DNA of 64,000 nucleotides from UBA8437 sp963582065 (lineage in GTDB: Bacteria; Planctomycetota; Planctomycetia; Planctomycetales; Planctomycetaceae). Numbering within the stretch: the first letter of the stretch is position 1; each line of letters opens with the position of its first letter. The translations under genes were made by a program, and so were the position numbers. The stretch spans positions 1 to 64,000 of the forward strand of contig CAUZRQ010000016.1 in assembly GCA_963582065.1 (NCBI GenBank), given 5' to 3'. Under the pieces are notes generated by a model that did not search any database, was not told where the DNA came from, and saw only the letters and a program-made list of their open reading frames with translations. This document shows positions 19,372-27,246 of the stretch, piece after piece.

Positions 19372-19736
19372 TCGGCCACCCTGACAGCCAGCTTGTTCGA
19401 CAGTTCCAACAGCGATCGTTTCAGGTCCTCAAGCGTCGGATCACCCCCCTGTCGAGGAACCAGCACCAGGTCGAGTCCGGCAGGCAGATCGTGCTGCTGC
19501 AGCCGGAACGCCTCGCGGAGCAACCGTTTCAGTCGACCCCGTCGGACGGCGTTGCCATGCTTCCTCGAAACGCTCAGCCCGAATCGCGTCCCCCGCTGTT
19601 CATTCCCGACATCGGCGTAGACCAGCAACTGTCCGTCGCCGGCCCGGCAACGCGCGGAATAAACCCGATCAAAATCCCGCCGATGCCGCAGGCGCCGCCA
19701 GGCAGGAAGACGATGGTCGTCAGACGGAATGGTCAT
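19368..19736 (-). CDS. rnpA: Ribonuclease P protein component
   Basis: The product has 122 residues. It shows the RNase P protein pattern: LRHRRDFDRVYSARCRAGDG at the N-terminus and the RNR-type motif GLSVSRKHGNAVRRGRLKRL with the basic helix that contacts P RNA, then LREAFRL and DLVLVPRQG. It acts with the RNA subunit in tRNA 5' maturation. It overlaps yidD downstream. The upstream small membrane protein gene ends 30 bases away on the same strand. Confidence 0.95.
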   Translation of the reverse strand: MTIPSDDHRLPAWRRLRHRRDFDRVYSARCRAGDGQLLVYADVGNEQRGTRFGLSVSRKHGNAVRRGRLKRLLREAFRLQQHDLPAGLDLVLVPRQGGDPTLEDLKRSLLELSNKLAVRVAE

Positions 19737-19766
19737 TGGATGAACCCGTGATCGGACGCGGCCGCG

Positions 19767-20036
19767 TCAGCGATCCTCTCGATTCTCCTCATCCTCGGGC
19801 GGCACCTGCAAGGGCCACATCGGGTCGGGCGGGGGATCGCGTGGAGGCAGGCCGTCGCGGACCCGGCGACGCAGGCGACCGCCCATCATCATCACCACCG
19901 AGATGGCCCCCAGCCCCAGCAGCACGATCACGACCAGGCCCACCAACAACAGGACCGAACCGACCTCCTTGGCCAACTCGACCGGTGTATTTTCGATCGC
20001 TTCACCGGCCTGACTCACCAGCAACCACCCGTTCAC
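19767..20036 (-). CDS. Small single-pass membrane protein of unknown function
   Basis: The product has 89 residues. It starts with a GTG at 20036 that overlaps the DnaJ-like stop (GTGA). One strong transmembrane segment, SVLLLVGLVVIVLLGLGAIS (about residues 27-46), is followed by an Arg-rich then Pro/Asp/Glu-rich tail (LPPRDPPPDPMWPLQVPPED). No known family is recognised. The coupled overlap with the chaperone gene and the nearness of rnpA-yidD suggest one transcript. Confidence 0.65.
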   Translation of the reverse strand: MNGWLLVSQAGEAIENTPVELAKEVGSVLLLVGLVVIVLLGLGAISVVMMMGGRLRRRVRDGLPPRDPPPDPMWPLQVPPEDEENREDR

Positions 20037-20974
20037 GACTCACCCCACAATCCGTCTCGCGGAGAGACCCCGATGCCTGCTTCCGAATCGGCCAGCCGCT
20101 CGTACAACGCCTGCTGCTCGTCGGACACCTCGTCGGGAACAACGATCCGCACCTCGACCAGCTGATCCCCCCGCAGCCCGGTCTTCTGGTTGTGGATCCC
20201 CTTGCCCTTCAGCCGGAGTTTCGCGCCGCTGGAGGTGCCCGGTGGAACAGTCAGGACGACCGGTCCCTCGTCGAGCGTCGGCACCTCGATCCGTGCACCG
20301 AGCACTGACTCGGCCGGCGTCATCGGCACCTCGATCAGCACGTTGTCACCCTCTCGACGGAACCACGGATGCGGCGAGATCTCCACGGTCACCATCAGGT
20401 CGCCGGGCGGTCCCCCGGTGACGGTTGCACCCTGGCCCTTGAGCCTGAGCACTTCGCCGCTGTGGATCCCCGCCGGGATCCTGATCGTCAACCGCTCCGT
20501 CCGGCCTCCCTGACCATCGGGCCGGTTCGACAGCTCGTGACCCCCACCGGACACCGCGACCTGGAAGGGGACGCGGATCGAGGTGCGGATGTCCTGTCCT
20601 CGCCGAGCCACGGGTCGGCGGGCGGAGGCGGGTCCGCCTCCCCCGCCGAACAGATCCCCCAGGTCGATGCCGCCGCCGAAGAGGTCCGAAAAGTCGAACC
20701 CCCCGGGCATGCCGCCAGGCGGAAATCCCCCGGCTCCGGCGGCCGACGCCTGCCGGAAGGCCGGGCCGAAACGGTCGTACTGACCCCGGGTCTCGTCGTC
20801 GCCGAGAACCTGGTAGGCCTCCTGCACCTCCTTGAACCGTTCGGCCGCACCCTGATCTTCGCGGTTCTTGTCGGGGTGGAACTTGCGCGAGAGTTTCTTG
20901 TACGCCTTGCGGATGTCCTCATCCGACGCCCCTCGCGGGACTCCCAGCACGTCGTAGTAATCGCGATCGGCCAT
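20033..20974 (-). CDS. DnaJ-like co-chaperone (CbpA type, no zinc-finger domain)
   Basis: The product has 313 residues from the ATG at 20974; the open frame upstream adds sequence without family similarity. The J domain (RDYYDVLGVPRGASDEDIRK, with HPD in KLSRKFHPDKN) occupies residues 3-70. A Gly/Phe-rich linker follows (FSDLFGGGIDLGDLFGGGGG), then the C-terminal substrate-binding domain (RIPAGIHSGEVLRLKGQG, VLGARIEVPTLDEGPVVLTV, KGIHNQKTGLRGD). There is no CxxCxGxG zinc region, so it is a type-B, CbpA-like protein that stimulates DnaK and binds unfolded substrates. No dnaK is in the window. It overlaps the small membrane protein gene. Confidence 0.93.
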   Translation of the reverse strand: MADRDYYDVLGVPRGASDEDIRKAYKKLSRKFHPDKNREDQGAAERFKEVQEAYQVLGDDETRGQYDRFGPAFRQASAAGAGGFPPGGMPGGFDFSDLFGGGIDLGDLFGGGGGPASARRPVARRGQDIRTSIRVPFQVAVSGGGHELSNRPDGQGGRTERLTIRIPAGIHSGEVLRLKGQGATVTGGPPGDLMVTVEISPHPWFRREGDNVLIEVPMTPAESVLGARIEVPTLDEGPVVLTVPPGTSSGAKLRLKGKGIHNQKTGLRGDQLVEVRIVVPDEVSDEQQALYERLADSEAGIGVSPRDGLWGES

Positions 20975-21025
20975 CGGCGTCGGTCTGTGCCCCTTCCCAC
21001 CCGCGTCCCTTCCAGCGTGAGTCGC

Positions 21026-21054
21026 TTCCGAAACAGCGGGACCCGACCTATTCT
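21026..21054 (+). promoter_or_regulatory. Weak candidate promoter of the ABC permease gene
   Basis: TTCCGA (21026-21031), 17 bases, TATTCT (21049-21054). The ATG at 21064 is only 9 bases beyond the -10 box, so a transcript from here would be leaderless or nearly so. The -35 match is poor. Confidence 0.3.
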
Positions 21055-21063
21055 GCTGAGACA

Positions 21064-22347
21064 ATGTGGCGATTCGCAATCCAGAACCTTGTCTCACGAC
21101 CGCTTCGGACGCTGCTCGCCCTGGCGGGACTCTCGGTCGCCATCGCCGGAATGGTCGGTTTGTTCTCGGTGGCCGAGGGAATTGACCGCATGGTCACCGA
21201 CACGTTCAGCCGCATTCCCGGCCTGGCGATGATGCAGGCCGGTGCCCCACTGCCGTTGTTTTCCCGGATGCCGGCCGGGTGGGCTGTGGAAATCGAGAAA
21301 CTCGACGGCGTGCGGGTGGTCAACCCCGAGGTCTGGGCGCGGGTCAACGTGATCAAGGGCAAGCGGGTGATCGCTCCGCCGCGGTTCCTCTTCGGGACCA
21401 ACATCGCCAGCCGGCTGAGACTCGAGACCGACGTCTATCGAGACGCAATGGTCGAAGGCCGGTTCCTGGACAGCACCGATCACAACCAGTTGCACGCCGT
21501 CATCAGCCGCCAGATCGCCGAAGACAACGAGATCGGCGTCGATGACGAACTGTCGATCAACGGGGACAACTTCCGGATCGTCGGCATCTACCATTGCGGC
21601 CAACTGATGCTTGACGTCTCGATCATCGTTGACATCGATTTGCTCCGTCGCCTGACTCGCTTCGATCGCGACAGCGTCTGCGCATACTACATCGAACCCG
21701 ACGGCACGGTCGACAACGATGTGCTGGTCGAACAGATCCGTGAACTGTTCAGGGGTCGAGAGATCCAGTCGACCGGGAACATCGTCGGAGCCATCGCGAC
21801 CGGGCACCCGCTGATCGATCTGCTGCTGGCGATCCAGAACTGGCTCGCCGGAGGCACAGGAGCGTCGAATCGCGAGGCGGTCGATGGCGATGCCGAGCCG
21901 ATCGAGGTGCGAACGGCCGACGACTGGGCCAAGCGTTTCGACGAATTCAGCGCCGACCTGAACCTGTTCCTGGGAGTGATGACCGGCATCGGCGTGGTGA
22001 TCGCAGTGCTGTCGATCATCAACACGATGCTGATGAGCGTGACCGAGCGGATCATCGAGTTCGGCATCCTGAAGGCCAACGGATGGCGCCGCCGCGACGT
22101 AATGACGCTGATCACCTGTGAAAGCGCCGTGCTGGGAGTGACCGGCGGAGTGATCGGCTGCCTGGTCGGGTGGATCGGCACCGACATCATCAACAGCACC
22201 TGGCCCAATCGCCTGCAATTGTATGCCAGCCCGTCCCTGCTGGCCATCAGCCTGATCTTCAGCACCACTCTGGGGATCGCCGCGGGACTCTACCCGGCCA
22301 CCTGGGCCATGCGTCTTTCACCCATGGAGGCCATCCGCCGGGGCTAG
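21064..22347 (+). CDS. ABC transporter permease, FtsX/MacB type
   Basis: The product has 427 residues. One N-terminal transmembrane helix (TLLALAGLSVAIAGMVGLFS, residues about 17-36) is followed by a large extracytoplasmic MacB-like periplasmic core domain. Three C-terminal helices make up the FtsX domain (LNLFLGVMTGIGVVIAVLSI; the family loop SVTERIIEFGILKANGWRRR; LLAISLIFSTTLGIAAGLYP). The end MRLSPMEAIRRG is typical. Together with the ATPase 18 bases downstream it forms a MacB/LolCDE-class exporter or mechanotransmission complex; the substrate cannot be told. No membrane-fusion or outer-membrane partner is adjacent. Confidence 0.92.
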   Translation: MWRFAIQNLVSRPLRTLLALAGLSVAIAGMVGLFSVAEGIDRMVTDTFSRIPGLAMMQAGAPLPLFSRMPAGWAVEIEKLDGVRVVNPEVWARVNVIKGKRVIAPPRFLFGTNIASRLRLETDVYRDAMVEGRFLDSTDHNQLHAVISRQIAEDNEIGVDDELSINGDNFRIVGIYHCGQLMLDVSIIVDIDLLRRLTRFDRDSVCAYYIEPDGTVDNDVLVEQIRELFRGREIQSTGNIVGAIATGHPLIDLLLAIQNWLAGGTGASNREAVDGDAEPIEVRTADDWAKRFDEFSADLNLFLGVMTGIGVVIAVLSIINTMLMSVTERIIEFGILKANGWRRRDVMTLITCESAVLGVTGGVIGCLVGWIGTDIINSTWPNRLQLYASPSLLAISLIFSTTLGIAAGLYPATWAMRLSPMEAIRRG

Positions 22348-22365
22348 CAGGCCGGTGAAGACACG

Positions 22366-23100
22366 ATGACCCAACAACCCACGCCGACTCCCTCGATCGA
22401 GATCCAGGAGCTGACCAAGGAGTTCACGATCGGTTCGACGACGGTCAGCGCCCTCCGCGGAGTGACGACGACCATCTCCGACGGAAGCTTCCAGTTCGTG
22501 CTCGGCCCCTCAGGAAGCGGCAAAAGCACCCTGCTGTACCTGCTGGGTGCCCTCGACCGACCCACCGCAGGATCGATCACCATCGACGGGCAGAAGATCA
22601 ACGAGTTGTCCCGCGAAGACCAGGACCGGTTCCGTCGGCACGAGGTGGGATTCGTCTTCCAGAGCTTCAACCTGTTGAGCAACCTGACGGCGATCGAGAA
22701 CGTGCTGGCCCCGTTTCTACCGATCGGCGTCAGCGCAGACCTGCGTCAGCGGGCCGATCACCTGCTCGAGCAGGTCGGCCTCGGTGACCGTCGTCAACAT
22801 CGCCCGCGAGAACTGTCGGGAGGCGAACAGCAGCGGGTGGCAATCGCACGGGCGCTGCTCAAGCAACCCAAGCTGGTGCTCGCCGACGAGCCCACCGGGG
22901 AACTCGACCACAAGACCGGCAGGGAGGTGATGGGATACCTCCGCCAGCTCCACCAGGACCAGGGCGCCACGGTGGTCGTGGTGACACACGACGAGAGCTA
23001 CATCGAGCCGGGCGACGAGATCATGCGGCTCCTGGACGGGGCGGTCGTCAACGGTCCGCAGACCGACCAATCGCCGGCTGAGTTCGACACCGACGAGTGA
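22366..23100 (+). CDS. ABC transporter ATP-binding protein (MacB/LolD family)
   Basis: The product has 244 residues. It has Walker A FVLGPSGSGKSTLLYLLGAL (residues about 45-64), Q-loop HEVGFVFQSFNLLSN, the ABC signature RELSGGEQQRVAIARALL, Walker B KLVLADEPTGELD and the switch His in VVVVTHDESY. It drives the FtsX-type permease encoded just upstream. The stop is 15 bases from the convergent end of the candidate selenoprotein gene. Confidence 0.95.
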   Translation: MTQQPTPTPSIEIQELTKEFTIGSTTVSALRGVTTTISDGSFQFVLGPSGSGKSTLLYLLGALDRPTAGSITIDGQKINELSREDQDRFRRHEVGFVFQSFNLLSNLTAIENVLAPFLPIGVSADLRQRADHLLEQVGLGDRRQHRPRELSGGEQQRVAIARALLKQPKLVLADEPTGELDHKTGREVMGYLRQLHQDQGATVVVVTHDESYIEPGDEIMRLLDGAVVNGPQTDQSPAEFDTDE

Positions 23101-23115
23101 TGACAGCCGGCGACG

Positions 23116-23691
23116 TCACGCCAACGCCGCCTCGATACGCTCAACCGCGTTGGCGCCCGAATCGGTCGGATGCCCTTCCCAGATCACCGTGCCGCTCTTG
23201 TCGATCAGGTAAGCCGACGGATAGGCCCTGACCGAGTACCGGTCGCAGACGGTCCCCCCCGTATCATGCAGCACGGTGAACGGAATGTTGCTGTGCGCCA
23301 CGTGGCTTTCGACCTCGTCGAGACTGTCGATGGCCCCGTTGTCGATCTCGATGATCACCAGGCCCTGATCGGACCACTTCTCGTGCCAACTGACCAGTTG
23401 GGGCTGCATCATGCGGCAGCCCCCTCAGTGCATGAAGCTGAATTCCAGCCACACCACGCTCCCGGCCAGCCCCTTGATCGTGAGCGGAGAATCGGCATTG
23501 AGCCACGTGCCACCGCCTTCCAGCGAGGGGGGTGCCTTGCCCAGGAAGCTGCCGTACATCGCCCCCCCGGATCCCAGCGATATCCCGGCACCGTCACAAC
23601 CGGCCAGGCCGGCAACCCCACCGGCCATCCCGGCCATCCCGGCCATCCCGGCCATCCCGGCCAGGGCCATCCGTCGGGTCATTCCACTCAT
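23116..23691 (-). CDS. Thioredoxin/TlpA-like lipoprotein with in-frame UGA: candidate selenoprotein
   Basis: Two open segments in one minus-strand frame, 23691-23428 and 23424-23116, are separated only by a TGA at 23427-23425. Read through it, the product has 191 residues. It has a twin-Arg, Met-Ala-Gly-repeat signal ending in a lipobox (LAGC, Cys32), then GTWLNADSPLTIKGLAGSVV, the redox site WLEFSFMH-U-GGC-RMMQP (U89, Cys92), and a thioredoxin-fold remainder with IPFTVLHDTGG and the cis-Pro context RAYPSAYLIDKSG (Pro158). The TGA falls exactly at the first Cys of CxxC: compare CINC in the thioredoxin/NHL gene at 13628, where the second Cys is likewise followed by four residues and Pro. Hairpins follow the TGA. 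A single-base nonsense mutation of TGC or TGT is the alternative, but both flanks are intact and a promoter is visible. The selenium-insertion genes are not in the window. Confidence 0.75.
23386..23424 (-). promoter_or_regulatory. Candidate bacterial SECIS: two hairpins directly after the UGA
   Basis: Numbered from the base after UGA on the minus strand: GGGGCUGC (2-9) pairs perfectly with GCAGCCCC (18-25) around the loop CGCAUGAU. CCAACU (24-29) pairs with AGUUGG (34-39) around the loop GGUC at bases 30-33. Bacterial SECIS elements are stem-loops within about 40 bases of UGA with a G at the start of the apical loop; the second hairpin fits that spacing and loop. The two stems share bases 24-25, so they would form with slightly shortened stems or compete. 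Confidence 0.6.
23623..23658. repeat. Four tandem 9-bp units in the signal-peptide region of the candidate selenoprotein
   Basis: Four exact tandem copies of GGCCATCCC encode repeated Met-Ala-Gly in the hydrophobic part of the lipoprotein signal sequence on the minus strand. The flanks carry imperfect copies. Copy-number change would lengthen or shorten the signal by three residues per unit without a frameshift. Confidence 0.85.
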
Positions 23692-23733
23692 CAGTCCGTC
23701 GCCCCCTTCCCGCCCAGTTAAAATCTGCCCGTG

Positions 23734-23763
23734 ATTCTAGGGACTCCGCTTCCTGCTGGGCAA
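23734..23763 (-). promoter_or_regulatory. Candidate promoter of the candidate selenoprotein gene
   Basis: On the minus strand, TTGCCC (23763-23758), 18 bases, TAGAAT (23739-23734). The leader would be about 36 bases and contains GGAAGGGGG about ten bases before the ATG at 23691. The -10 box matches that of the DUF1501 gene. Confidence 0.45.
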
Positions 23764-23789
23764 CAGGATTCCCCTCCCCGAGGCGCCGC

Positions 23790-23818
23790 TTGTCGCCCTC
23801 CCGATCGACTGGTACGGT
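23790..23818 (+). promoter_or_regulatory. Weak candidate promoter of hslVU
   Basis: TTGTCG (23790-23795), 17 bases, TACGGT (23813-23818), about 65 bases before hslV. The match is partial. Confidence 0.3.
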
Positions 23819-23882
23819 TGATGAGAGCGGGCACGTCGCCCGTCCATGGCTCAACTTTCCCCCTCGCACCGTTACTGGTTCC

Positions 23883-24428
23883 ATGCCACAATCTCATTCG
23901 ACCACTATCCTGGCGGTCCGCCGAGACAACACCGTGGCGATCGGCGGTGACGGCCAGGTCACCTACGGCGACACGGTGCTGAAGGCCGACACGACGAAGA
24001 TCCGCAAGCTGCTCGACGGGCAGGTCCTGGTCGGTTTCGCCGGCAGCACCGCCGACGCATTCGCGTTGCTCGAGCGGTTCGAGGCGAGGTTGAAAGACTA
24101 CCCGGGCAACATTCCCCGCGCAGCCACCGAGTTGGCCCGCGACTGGCGAACCGACCGGGTGCTGCGGCGGCTGGAGGCGATGATGATCGTTGTCGGACCC
24201 ACCGACAGCCTGCTGGTCACAGGCAACGGTGACGTCGTGCAACCATCCGACGGAATCCTCGGCATCGGCTCCGGCGGCCAGTACGCCGTGGCTGCCGCCA
24301 GGGCCCTGGTGGCTCACACCGAGATGCCGCCGGGCGACATCGTTCGAGCCGCCCTGGGCGTTGCCGCGAGCATCGACGTGTACACCAACGACGCGGTGGT
24401 CGTGGAGGAGTTGGCGTGTCCGAACTGA
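23883..24428 (+). CDS. hslV: ATP-dependent protease proteolytic subunit HslV
   Basis: The product has 181 residues from the ATG at 23883. The catalytic N-terminal Thr lies at residue 7, after a short propeptide MPQSHS (TTILAVRRDNTVAIGGDGQV). The proteasome-like beta fold continues with TVLKADTTKIRKLLDG, GFAGSTADAFALLERFE, LARDWRTDRVLRRLEAMM and LGIGSGGQYAVAAARAL. HslV forms a double hexamer capped by HslU. Its end overlaps hslU by 13 bases, which keeps the two subunits co-translated. Confidence 0.97.
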   Translation: MPQSHSTTILAVRRDNTVAIGGDGQVTYGDTVLKADTTKIRKLLDGQVLVGFAGSTADAFALLERFEARLKDYPGNIPRAATELARDWRTDRVLRRLEAMMIVVGPTDSLLVTGNGDVVQPSDGILGIGSGGQYAVAAARALVAHTEMPPGDIVRAALGVAASIDVYTNDAVVVEELACPN

Positions 24429-25768
24429 CACCCCGGCAGATTGTCGCCGAACTCGACCGCCACATCGTCGGCCAGGATGCCGCCAAGCGGTCCGTTGCCA
24501 TCGCGTTGCGAAATCGTTGGCGATGGAAGCAACTGCCCGATGACCTCCGGCGGGATGTCACGCCCAAGAACATCCTGATGATCGGGCCGACCGGGGTGGG
24601 CAAGACCGAGATCACCCGGCGGTTGGCCCAGTTGACCGGGGCCCCGTTCGTGAAGGTCGAGGCGTCGAAGTACACCGAGGTGGGGTACTACGGGCGGGAT
24701 GTCGAGAGCATGATCCGCGACCTGGTCGACGCGGCGATCCACATGGTCCGAGAACAGAAACAGGCCGAGGTGCAGGACGAAGCGGCGGCCAAGGCCGAGG
24801 AACGGTTGCTGGACATGCTGGTGCCGCCGACCGACTGGACACCGGGGGAGGATCCCGACGAGGAGGCCCGGGCGATCGAACGGCACGAACGGACCCGCGA
24901 GAAATTCCGCAAGATGCTCGCCGACGGGGAACTCGAAGACAACCTCGTCGATGTCCACGTCGAACAACGACAGTCACCCGTCCAGGTCTTCTCGGCAATG
25001 GGACTCGAACAGGTCGACCTCGACGTCCAGAACATGCTCGAGCGTTTCATGCCACGCCAGGGCAACGATCGCGAACTGCCGGTCTCGGAAGCCCGACGGG
25101 TGTTGACCGAGCAGGAAGTCGAAGGACTGCTCGATGACGACACGGTCTCCGAAGAAGCCATCCGCCTGGCCACCGACAGCGGGATCGTCTTTCTCGACGA
25201 GATGGACAAGATCTGCGGACCCGAGGATTCGGGCAAGGGGGGAGCCGATGTCAGCCGCCAGGGCGTGCAACGGGACCTGCTGCCAATCATCGAGGGAACC
25301 ACGGTGCAGACCCGCAACGGGTCGATCAACACCGAGCACATCCTGTTCATCGCCGCCGGAGCGTTTCATCGCTCACGGCCCAGCGACCTGATGCCCGAAC
25401 TGCAGGGTCGGTTCCCGATCCGCGTCGAACTCAACGACCTGACCCGGGATGACTTCATCCGCATCCTCACCGAACCCTCGAGTAGCCTGACCCGCCAATA
25501 CCAGGCACTGCTGGCCGCCGATGGAGTGAAGCTGAAGTTCACCAAGGACGGGATCGCGGCGATCGCCAACATCGCCTACCAGGTCAACCAGTCGACCCAG
25601 AACATCGGTGCCCGACGACTGCACACGATTCTCGAGAGACTGCTCGAGGTGGCCAGCTTCGAGGCACCCGAGGACGGTCAAGGCGCACTGAAGATCGACG
25701 AGGCCTACGTGCAGGCAGCCCTCGAGGAAGTGTCCCGCGACGAGGACCTCAGCCGGTTCATCCTCTAG
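24416..25768 (+). CDS. hslU: ATP-dependent protease ATPase subunit HslU
   Basis: The product has 450 residues from a GTG at 24416 inside the end of hslV. It is an AAA+ unfoldase: LTPRQIVAELDRHIVGQDAA, Walker A NILMIGPTGVGKTEITRRLA, the pore-loop and family segment KYTEVGYYGRDVESMIRDLV, the variable I domain (about residues 110-235), Walker B GIVFLDEMDKI, and the C-terminal tail VSRDEDLSRFIL that docks into HslV. It unfolds proteins for HslV. Confidence 0.98.
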   Translation: MSELTPRQIVAELDRHIVGQDAAKRSVAIALRNRWRWKQLPDDLRRDVTPKNILMIGPTGVGKTEITRRLAQLTGAPFVKVEASKYTEVGYYGRDVESMIRDLVDAAIHMVREQKQAEVQDEAAAKAEERLLDMLVPPTDWTPGEDPDEEARAIERHERTREKFRKMLADGELEDNLVDVHVEQRQSPVQVFSAMGLEQVDLDVQNMLERFMPRQGNDRELPVSEARRVLTEQEVEGLLDDDTVSEEAIRLATDSGIVFLDEMDKICGPEDSGKGGADVSRQGVQRDLLPIIEGTTVQTRNGSINTEHILFIAAGAFHRSRPSDLMPELQGRFPIRVELNDLTRDDFIRILTEPSSSLTRQYQALLAADGVKLKFTKDGIAAIANIAYQVNQSTQNIGARRLHTILERLLEVASFEAPEDGQGALKIDEAYVQAALEEVSRDEDLSRFIL

Positions 25769-25785
25769 AGGGAGGAACCCGGGCG

Positions 25786-26940
25786 CTACTGATCCGCCTG
25801 TCTCTGCTGTTGCCGCCACTGTTTCCGCAATCGACGCCGCTCCCGCTTGCTCAGACCCTTCAAGGCCTCGGGGTCCGGAAATGCGTTGCTCGATCCGGAC
25901 TCGACTTCGTCAATCCGGTAGTGCGACTCTTCGTCCTGGTAGCTGTCTCGGGTCGAGTCATCGTATTCCGAGTAGGCGTAGTCGTCCGCTTCGACGTCCT
26001 GCTCCTGCTCGCTGTACTCCTCCTCGTACTCCGCCGCCTCCTCGTACTCCGCCTCCTCGTGCTCCTCCTCGACGAGTTCCTCCTCGACGAGCTCCTCCTC
26101 GGCCTCCTCCTCCTCGACCAGCTCATCCGTCTCGTCGTCGTAGACAACCTTCTTCGATCGCCACTTTCGGCGCGGGGCGGGTTCGGGCGAGACGTGGACG
26201 ACATGCCTGAGAAAGACGCCCATCGAGACGACCAGCAGGGCGGGGGCGGAGACCATCGCCGCGAGCTTCAGGAACGTCACCAGGTACGGGAACAGTTCCA
26301 GCACCCCCGCATTGATCAGCGTCGGTTCAAGGACCAGCACCAGTCCCGCGACGGCCGTCGTGGTCGAGAGCCACAACAGCAGTCGGGCCGTACGGCTGGT
26401 CTTCATTTCGCTGTCCATGACCCAGGCGACGCTGGCAACCAGCGCGGCCAACGGCAGCAGCCAGGCAAGAACCTCGCGTTGCCAGACACTCTCGAAGCCG
26501 AACTGCGTCAGCAGCACCTGTGAAATCGACTGGTGGGCACCGGTGCCCACGACACCGGCGATCACCAGCCAGCTGATCGCCACGCGGGTCCAGGCCCGGT
26601 AACGCCCGTCGAAGTCGGTCAGGCAATGACCTCGGACCCAGCCAATCACCACGGCCAACTGTGCAGCGACGAGCAGCAGCGCACTGGCCATCCACGTCGC
26701 CGCGTGAGGCGTGTCGATTCCGAAGACATCCTTGTGGGCACTGCGGAACAGTTCGGGGACGCTCTCTTGGAACCACGCGGCCGCGATCACCGCATCGCAT
26801 GCTCCCAGCAGCAGCAGCGACAAGGCCAACATGGTCCACGCCGATCGAGGCACGACCGTTCGGATGCTCAGCGTTGCCGGTTTGGACGGTTTGAACTTGG
26901 ACGTTTCGTCGCCGTCAACAGCCGTCGTCTCCTCGTTCAT
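25786..26940 (-). CDS. Polytopic membrane protein with long acidic C-terminal tail, unknown function
   Basis: The product has 384 residues from the ATG at 26940, chosen because AGGGAG lies eight bases upstream; the frame extends further without support. Hydrophobic segments include SAWTMLALSLLLLGACDAVI, TWMASALLLVAAQLAVVIGW, VAISWLVIAGVVGTG, LAWLLPLAALVASVAWVMD, LLLWLSTTTAVAGLVLVLEP and LKLAAMVSAPALLVVSMGVF, suggesting about six to seven transmembrane helices. The last 130 residues are extremely Glu/Asp/Tyr-rich, then end in a basic patch (KGLSKRERRRLRKQWRQQ). No family is recognised. It is convergent with hslU. Confidence 0.75.
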   Translation of the reverse strand: MNEETTAVDGDETSKFKPSKPATLSIRTVVPRSAWTMLALSLLLLGACDAVIAAAWFQESVPELFRSAHKDVFGIDTPHAATWMASALLLVAAQLAVVIGWVRGHCLTDFDGRYRAWTRVAISWLVIAGVVGTGAHQSISQVLLTQFGFESVWQREVLAWLLPLAALVASVAWVMDSEMKTSRTARLLLWLSTTTAVAGLVLVLEPTLINAGVLELFPYLVTFLKLAAMVSAPALLVVSMGVFLRHVVHVSPEPAPRRKWRSKKVVYDDETDELVEEEEAEEELVEEELVEEEHEEAEYEEAAEYEEEYSEQEQDVEADDYAYSEYDDSTRDSYQDEESHYRIDEVESGSSNAFPDPEALKGLSKRERRRLRKQWRQQQRQADQ

Positions 26941-27246
26941 CTCTGGAACTCCCTGGTCGACAGCAAGCCGCCGTCGTCGTCGTTCATCCAGCCAGCGTGC
27001 TCCGGCAAATCGCATGGCCATCGCGCCCACTCCTGTTTGCAGAAACGTCCGATCGATCGGTCTCTTGCCGCCCACAGCCGATACAAGCAGCCCACAACGG
27101 ACTCATTCGCTCTCTATCGGCTTTCTCCATCCACTTTCGTTGGTCCAACCGCTGCCGCGATCGGCATTTCCGGGCTATGCTGTTGGTGAGGACTGCCTGT
27201 GGAAGACGGTCCCGATCAGGACCACGCGGGTCCGGGATCAATCACC
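26941..27246. other. Intergenic divergent region, no gene seen
   Basis: The 306 bases between the membrane-protein gene and the SGNH-like gene must hold promoters for both. A weak TATGCT box (27176-27181, plus) lies 65 bases before the downstream start, without a convincing -35. No RNA gene or repeat is seen. Confidence 0.4.

Noticed and set aside
23116..23691. Two separate small genes instead of one recoded gene
   Set aside because: The downstream part would start at RMM inside the thioredoxin active site, and the upstream part would stop in mid-fold. Same frame and fold continuity favour a single gene; a nonsense pseudogene remains the main alternative.
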